From Bog-473 sp963730785 (GTDB taxonomy: Bacteria; Actinomycetota; Acidimicrobiia; Acidimicrobiales; RAAP-2), in assembly GCA_963730785.1 (NCBI GenBank), contig CAVSTF010000010.1, positions 496,001 to 560,000 of the forward strand: 64,000 nucleotides of DNA, written 5' to 3'. The notes below the pieces were generated by a model that was not told where the DNA came from, did no database searches, and saw only the letters and a list, made by a program, of their open reading frames with translations. The translations under genes were made by a program, and so were the position numbers. Shown piece after piece: positions 60,332 through 64,000 of the stretch (its first letter is position 1; every line of letters begins with the position of its first letter).

Positions 60332-60682
60332 TTACTGTCTGGCGGCGTCGTCTATGCAGAGACGAGCGGCCGGCATGGCCTCCAACCGGGCGGCACCGAT
60401 CGGCTTCCCGCAGATTTCGCAGGTGCCGTACTGGCCAGCCGCCAACCGCTCCAGGGCGGCGTCCACTTCTTCCAGCGATTCACGCAGATCCGTGGCCAGT
60501 CGCTCCGCATCCGACCGCTCCGCCGTCACCTGGCTGGAGTCGGCAAAGTTGGAGTCGTAGTTCAGGCCGGTGTCGCCCTCATCGCCAAATCCCAGTTCAG
60601 TGAGTTGGCTCTGTAGCGATTCCCGCTCAGTGCGCAAGAGCGCGTCGTAGTCCACAGCGGCAGTTGGAGCCTCGTTCGGCAT
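60332..60682 (-). CDS. DksA/TraR-type zinc-finger protein with a missing fourth Cys
   Basis: A 116-residue protein: acidic coiled-coil N-terminus (TERESLQSQLTELGFGDEGD, SLEEVDAALERLAAG) and a C-terminal DksA/TraR finger YGTCEICGKPIGAARLEAMP then ARLCIDDAARQ. The finger normally has CxxC twice. Here the second pair is CIDD, so the last Cys is replaced by Asp. It may still bind RNA polymerase. ATG lies six bases after TAGCAT (60,689-60,694). It follows xerD downstream by four bases. Confidence 0.85.
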   Translation of the reverse strand: MPNEAPTAAVDYDALLRTERESLQSQLTELGFGDEGDTGLNYDSNFADSSQVTAERSDAERLATDLRESLEEVDAALERLAAGQYGTCEICGKPIGAARLEAMPAARLCIDDAARQ

Positions 60683-60686
60683 GGGG

Positions 60687-61646
60687 TCATGCTACGTGGT
60701 GCACAGGGCTCTTACTGCCCGCTCGGGGATGGGCACTCTCATAGGCCCGGCGTAAATGCTCCGGCGAGACCTTCGTGTAGCGCTGCGTCGTGGCAATCGA
60801 CGCATGCCCCAGAAGTTCCTGCACCACCCGGATATCGGCCCCGCGGGCCAACATGTGGGTTGCACAGGAATGGCGGAGGACATGCGGGCTCACCAGCTCC
60901 CCTATTCCCACCTTGTCGGCGTACTTCTTCACCACACCGAAGACGCCGACCCGTGAGAGTCGACCGCCTCGAGCATTGAGAAAGACGGCGTCGGCGTCGC
61001 TGCGCCGTTTCCAGGATGGGGGCACCAGTTGGGTCCGTCCCTGGCCGGAGAGCCACTGTCCCAAGGCCTCCCGAGCCAATCGACCGAGGGGCACCATTCG
61101 CTCCTTGCCACCCTTGCCGTAGACCCGAATAAGAGGGACGTCGTCGGCGTCCATGGCCTCGGCCACATCGCCGATATTGAGATCCGTGATTTCGGAGACC
61201 CGGGCACCGGTGCCGTAGAGAAGCTCCAGGAGCGCCCGGTCTCGCAAGACCAGCGGGCCGGAACCAACGACCGCATTGAGGAGCAGGTTGACCTGATCCT
61301 CGCTCAATGCTTTGGGCAACAGATCGGCGATACCGATGCTGGGTAGGTCCACGGTTGGATCCCGGTCGGCCATCCCCTCCTCCACCATGAACCGGTAGAG
61401 ACCCCGCAGCGTCGACATGGCTCGGGCCACCGAGGAAGCGCTGTGGGTGCGACGGAGCAACGCCACATAGGCCGAGATGTCGGAGGCAGTCGCCGATTCG
61501 ATGGACACACCGGTAGAGCCGACCTGGAACGCCTGAAACGACTCGAGGTCCTTCCGGTACGACGACAGCGTGCGGGGAGATCGACCACGCTCCACTTCCA
61601 GCCACGAGAGATACTCCTCGGCCGGTCGGGGCAGCGGATCTTTCAT
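60687..61646 (-). CDS. xerD: Site-specific tyrosine recombinase XerD/XerC
   Basis: Resolves chromosome dimers at dif with its partner recombinase. The 319-residue protein has the N-terminal SAM-like domain (EYLSWLEVERGRSPRTLSSY) and the catalytic residues in LLYGTGARVSEITDL (Arg), YGKGGKERMVPL (Lys), HVLRHSCATHMLARGAD (H-x-x-R) and LGHASIATTQRYTKVS (His, Tyr). Chromosomal housekeeping context (Nudix, pyrG) argues against a phage or integron integrase. Start overlaps the Nudix stop by four bases (ATGA). Confidence 0.95.
   Translation of the reverse strand: MKDPLPRPAEEYLSWLEVERGRSPRTLSSYRKDLESFQAFQVGSTGVSIESATASDISAYVALLRRTHSASSVARAMSTLRGLYRFMVEEGMADRDPTVDLPSIGIADLLPKALSEDQVNLLLNAVVGSGPLVLRDRALLELLYGTGARVSEITDLNIGDVAEAMDADDVPLIRVYGKGGKERMVPLGRLAREALGQWLSGQGRTQLVPPSWKRRSDADAVFLNARGGRLSRVGVFGVVKKYADKVGIGELVSPHVLRHSCATHMLARGADIRVVQELLGHASIATTQRYTKVSPEHLRRAYESAHPRAGSKSPVHHVA
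60689..60694 (-). promoter_or_regulatory. -10 box of the DksA-like gene, possibly leaderless
   Basis: TAGCAT on the minus strand, then GACCCC and the ATG at 60,682. It overlaps the end of xerD. Confidence 0.35.
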
Positions 61647-62194
61647 TCGGCCCTTCGAGCCAAACGGGCCCGGGCCAGGAGAAGGCCGAGCACCGTGGTC
61701 TCGTCCTGCAGTGTCCCGTCGGCGATGAGCTCGTCCACGTCACTGAGGGCGATGGTTTCAATGGTCATGAAACCCTCTTCGACACCCATGGGACGCACCG
61801 GGCAGGGCGAGAGTCCGGTCGCCAGGTAGATGGTGGTGAACTGGTCACTGATACCCGGGGTGTTGAAGGTGTCCAGCAACACCTCCATTGAGGTTGCCTC
61901 GAGCCCCGCCTCCTCGGCCAGTTCGCGCCGTGCCGTGACGTCCCGAGGTTCGCCCGCCACGTCGCAGGTCCCGGCCGGCGTTTCCAGCATCAGGCGATCG
62001 ACCGCGGTGCGGTATTGACGCACCAGCGTCACCCGGCCATCGTCGTGCACCGGAATGATGTGCACGGCACCCGGGTGGTGGACCACGAAACGGTCGAACG
62101 GGTTTCCTTCCGGATCCTCCATGTGCACCTGGCCCACCGAGAACAGCCAGCCCCGGAAGACTTCTTCCTCAGCAACCCGGCGGAAGGTGGGCAA
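61643..62194 (-). CDS. Nudix hydrolase, ADP-ribose pyrophosphatase type
   Basis: A 183-residue protein with Nudix box AGEPRDVTARRELAEEAGLE (about 80-99) and preceding VRQYRTAVDRLMLETPAGTC, typical of ADP-ribose/ADP-sugar pyrophosphatases. QFTTIYLATGLSPCP and EEGFMTIETIALSDVDEL close the fold. In many actinobacteria this gene lies between pyrG and xerD, as here. The ATG is eight bases after the pyrG stop. Confidence 0.92.
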   Translation of the reverse strand: MPTFRRVAEEEVFRGWLFSVGQVHMEDPEGNPFDRFVVHHPGAVHIIPVHDDGRVTLVRQYRTAVDRLMLETPAGTCDVAGEPRDVTARRELAEEAGLEATSMEVLLDTFNTPGISDQFTTIYLATGLSPCPVRPMGVEEGFMTIETIALSDVDELIADGTLQDETTVLGLLLARARLARRAE

Positions 62195-62202
62195 GAGGCG
62201 AT

Positions 62203-63843
62203 TCAGGAAACCGAGTCGAGGTCCAGCAGATGCGGCTCGCGCCCTTCAGCCCGCTCCAGGGCGGCGGCCACCAGTTCCCGGAACAATGGATGCGCCCGGT
62301 CGGGTCGACTCTTGAATTCAGGATGCGCCTGCGTGCCCACCCAATATGGATGGTCTTCCAGTTCTATGAACTCCACCAGGCGCCCGTCGGGCGACGTACC
62401 GGAGCAGATCAACCCCACAGCTTCGAGTTTGGCCTTGTAGCGATTATTGAATTCAAACCGGTGTCGGTGCCGTTCGGTCACGCCGAGGGTGCCGTAGGCC
62501 CGAGCCACCTTGGACTCCGGTAACAACGTGGCCTGGTACGAGCCCAATCGCATGGTGCCACCCTTGTCCGTCACCTCGGCCTGATCAGGCATGAGGTCGA
62601 TGACCAGGTGCGGCGACAGCGAATCGAATTCCCGCGAGTTGGCCCGGTCCAAACCGGCCAAGTCACGCGCCACCGAAATGGTCATGACATGCAGGCCCAG
62701 GCAGAGACCGAGGCAGGGAATCTGCTGCTCCCTGGAATAGGTCGCCGCCGCAATCATCCCCTCAATCCCCCGTTCGCCAAATCCGCCGGGGATGATGATG
62801 CCGTCCAGAACACGAAGCCGGTCCGACCCCAGGATGTCGGGCACCATTTCGGCGTCGATCCAGTCCAGCTCCAGGTCTGCCCCGTGGTGAAAACCGGCCG
62901 AGCGCAAGGCTTCGACCACTGACATGTAGGCGTCAGGCATGTTCACGTACTTGCCCACGATGCCGATCTTGACTTTTCGGTGCAATGTATCGACCCGCTG
63001 CACGAAGTCTTCCCAATGGGACAGATCAATGGGGAACTTGGCCTCGTCAATGTTCAGCGTTCGGCACACGTAAGTATCCAGACCCTGCTCGTGCAGCACC
63101 AGGGGGATTGAGTAGATGCTGGGAGCATCAATGGCCGACACCACCGCATCCATGGGTACGTCGCACTGCAACGAGATTTTCCGCTGCATACTCTCCGAAA
63201 TGGGTTTGTCGCTCCGACAGACGATGACGTCGGGTTGAATACCACGGCTGCGCAATTCCGTGACCGAATGCTGGGTCGGCTTCGTCTTCTGCTCACCGGA
63301 GACCAGTGACGGCACCAAAGTGAGATGCAGGTAACACACGTTGTCACGGCCGATGTCACGGCGGAATTGGCGAATGGCCTCAATGAAGGGGACGATTTCG
63401 ATGTCACCCACCGTGCCGCCGATTTCGACGATCACGATGTCAACGTCGTCGTCAGCGAGACGCTTCACCCGGTCCTTGATTTCATCGGTGACGTGCGGGA
63501 TGACCTGCACGGTGCGTCCGAGGAAATCGCCCCGACGTTCTTTTTCGATCACGGATCGGTAGATCCACCCGGTGGTCGTGTTCGACCGCTTGTTCAGGTT
63601 CTCATCGATGAACCGCTCGTAGTGACCCAGGTCCAGGTCGGTCTCGCCACCGTCTTCGGTGACGAATACCTCTCCGTGTTCACCAGGGTTCATCGTCCCG
63701 GGGTCGACGTTGATGTACGGATCGAGCTTGCACATGGTGACGCGGAGGCCACGACATTTCAGAAGTCGACCAAGCGAGGAAGCGGTGAGGCCCTTCCCGA
63801 GCGAACTCGAGACACCCCCGGTCACAAAGATGAATTTGCTCAC
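62203..63843 (-). CDS. pyrG: CTP synthase
   Basis: Aminates UTP to CTP using glutamine. The 546-residue protein begins SKFIFVTGGVSSSLGKGLTA (P-loop synthetase domain). MCKLDPYINVDPGTMNPGEH, NKRSNTTTGWIYRSVIEKER and IVEIGGTVGDIEIVPFIEAI follow. The C-terminal glutaminase has IIPGGFGERGIEGMI and the nucleophile Cys in IPCLGLCLGLHVMTI. The frame is intact; start GTG. Together with cmk this gives two steps of pyrimidine nucleotide supply in the window. Confidence 0.97.
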   Translation of the reverse strand: MSKFIFVTGGVSSSLGKGLTASSLGRLLKCRGLRVTMCKLDPYINVDPGTMNPGEHGEVFVTEDGGETDLDLGHYERFIDENLNKRSNTTTGWIYRSVIEKERRGDFLGRTVQVIPHVTDEIKDRVKRLADDDVDIVIVEIGGTVGDIEIVPFIEAIRQFRRDIGRDNVCYLHLTLVPSLVSGEQKTKPTQHSVTELRSRGIQPDVIVCRSDKPISESMQRKISLQCDVPMDAVVSAIDAPSIYSIPLVLHEQGLDTYVCRTLNIDEAKFPIDLSHWEDFVQRVDTLHRKVKIGIVGKYVNMPDAYMSVVEALRSAGFHHGADLELDWIDAEMVPDILGSDRLRVLDGIIIPGGFGERGIEGMIAAATYSREQQIPCLGLCLGLHVMTISVARDLAGLDRANSREFDSLSPHLVIDLMPDQAEVTDKGGTMRLGSYQATLLPESKVARAYGTLGVTERHRHRFEFNNRYKAKLEAVGLICSGTSPDGRLVEFIELEDHPYWVGTQAHPEFKSRPDRAHPLFRELVAAALERAEGREPHLLDLDSVS

Positions 63844-63949
63844 GCCGCCTGCTGGGCGCCGAGTTTCGCCACAAATGATCGGTGCACCGCGCCACGATAA
63901 TCGACCAGCGCCAGGGCGGTGGTGGATCGAAGGGGGCCGTGCCTACGTT

Positions 63950-64000
63950 TTATGTCGAACTGGTCATCCCAAGCAGCTCACGAGCATGGGCCCGGGCAGC
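63950..64000 (-). CDS. recN: Last 16 codons of an upstream gene, probably recN
   Basis: The frame open at the right window edge ends AARAHARELLGMTSST and stops at 63,950. The ARxHARELL pattern is like the C-terminus of the DNA repair ATPase RecN, and recN precedes the pyrG cluster in other actinobacteria. With so few residues this is a suggestion. The 106 bases between it and pyrG hold no further gene. Confidence 0.4.
   Translation of the reverse strand, partial: AARAHARELLGMTSST

Overview
The window is high-GC bacterial chromosome from an actinobacterium. The left end carries the Pup-proteasome locus (pafA, prcA, prcB, pup, dop, mpa/arc). Further markers are a one-chain FO synthase for coenzyme F420, a surface protein with an LAFTG sorting signal, and the actinobacterial order der ... 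plsC, cmk, tyrA, rluB, scpB, scpA ... xerD, Nudix, pyrG (recN). Class Acidimicrobiia is a plausible guess from overall gene content, but nothing here proves it.

Layout. 1-6.8 kb: pupylation and proteasome genes on the minus strand, with a divergent ferredoxin. 6.8-9.2 kb: trmI, three small membrane-protein genes and a hotdog thioesterase. 9.2-16.7 kb (plus): transketolase, transaldolase, 6-phosphogluconolactonase, FO synthase, LOG-family protein. 16.7-25 kb: a ~1250-residue repeat surface protein, an HNH-endonuclease-like protein, an acyl-CoA synthetase and an NlpC/P60 hydrolase. 25-33.7 kb (minus): pgi, an alpha/beta hydrolase, gltD, gltB. 33.8-41.7 kb: thiO-thiS, a patatin, corA and a K+ channel, two oxidoreductase/hydrolase genes, pspA. 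Then a tRNA-Pro(GGG), two secreted proteins, a gamma-carbonic anhydrase-like protein, der and a DUF512 protein. 48-52 kb (plus): ispH, an HD-domain protein, a glycosyltransferase, a secreted hydrolase. 52.2-64 kb (mostly minus): plsC, an aroA-cmk fusion, tyrA, aroH, rluB, scpB, scpA, trpS (plus), an M50 protease, a DksA-like protein, xerD, a Nudix hydrolase, pyrG and the last codons of what is probably recN.

The genes cover protein turnover, non-oxidative pentose phosphate metabolism, F420, glutamate, thiamine, isoprenoid and aromatic amino acid synthesis, chromosome segregation and cell envelope functions. Many genes form tight operons with ATGA, GTGA or TTGA overlaps. Several start codons sit 6-8 bases after a TANNNT box, which points to frequent leaderless transcription.

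A major caveat: about 20 genes, many of them normally essential, are split by single-base shifts. Most are one-base insertions outside homopolymers. Corrected lengths fit the families, so I annotate each as one CDS and treat the shifts as probable sequencing errors. I found no CRISPR array, transposase, integrase of a mobile element or prophage.
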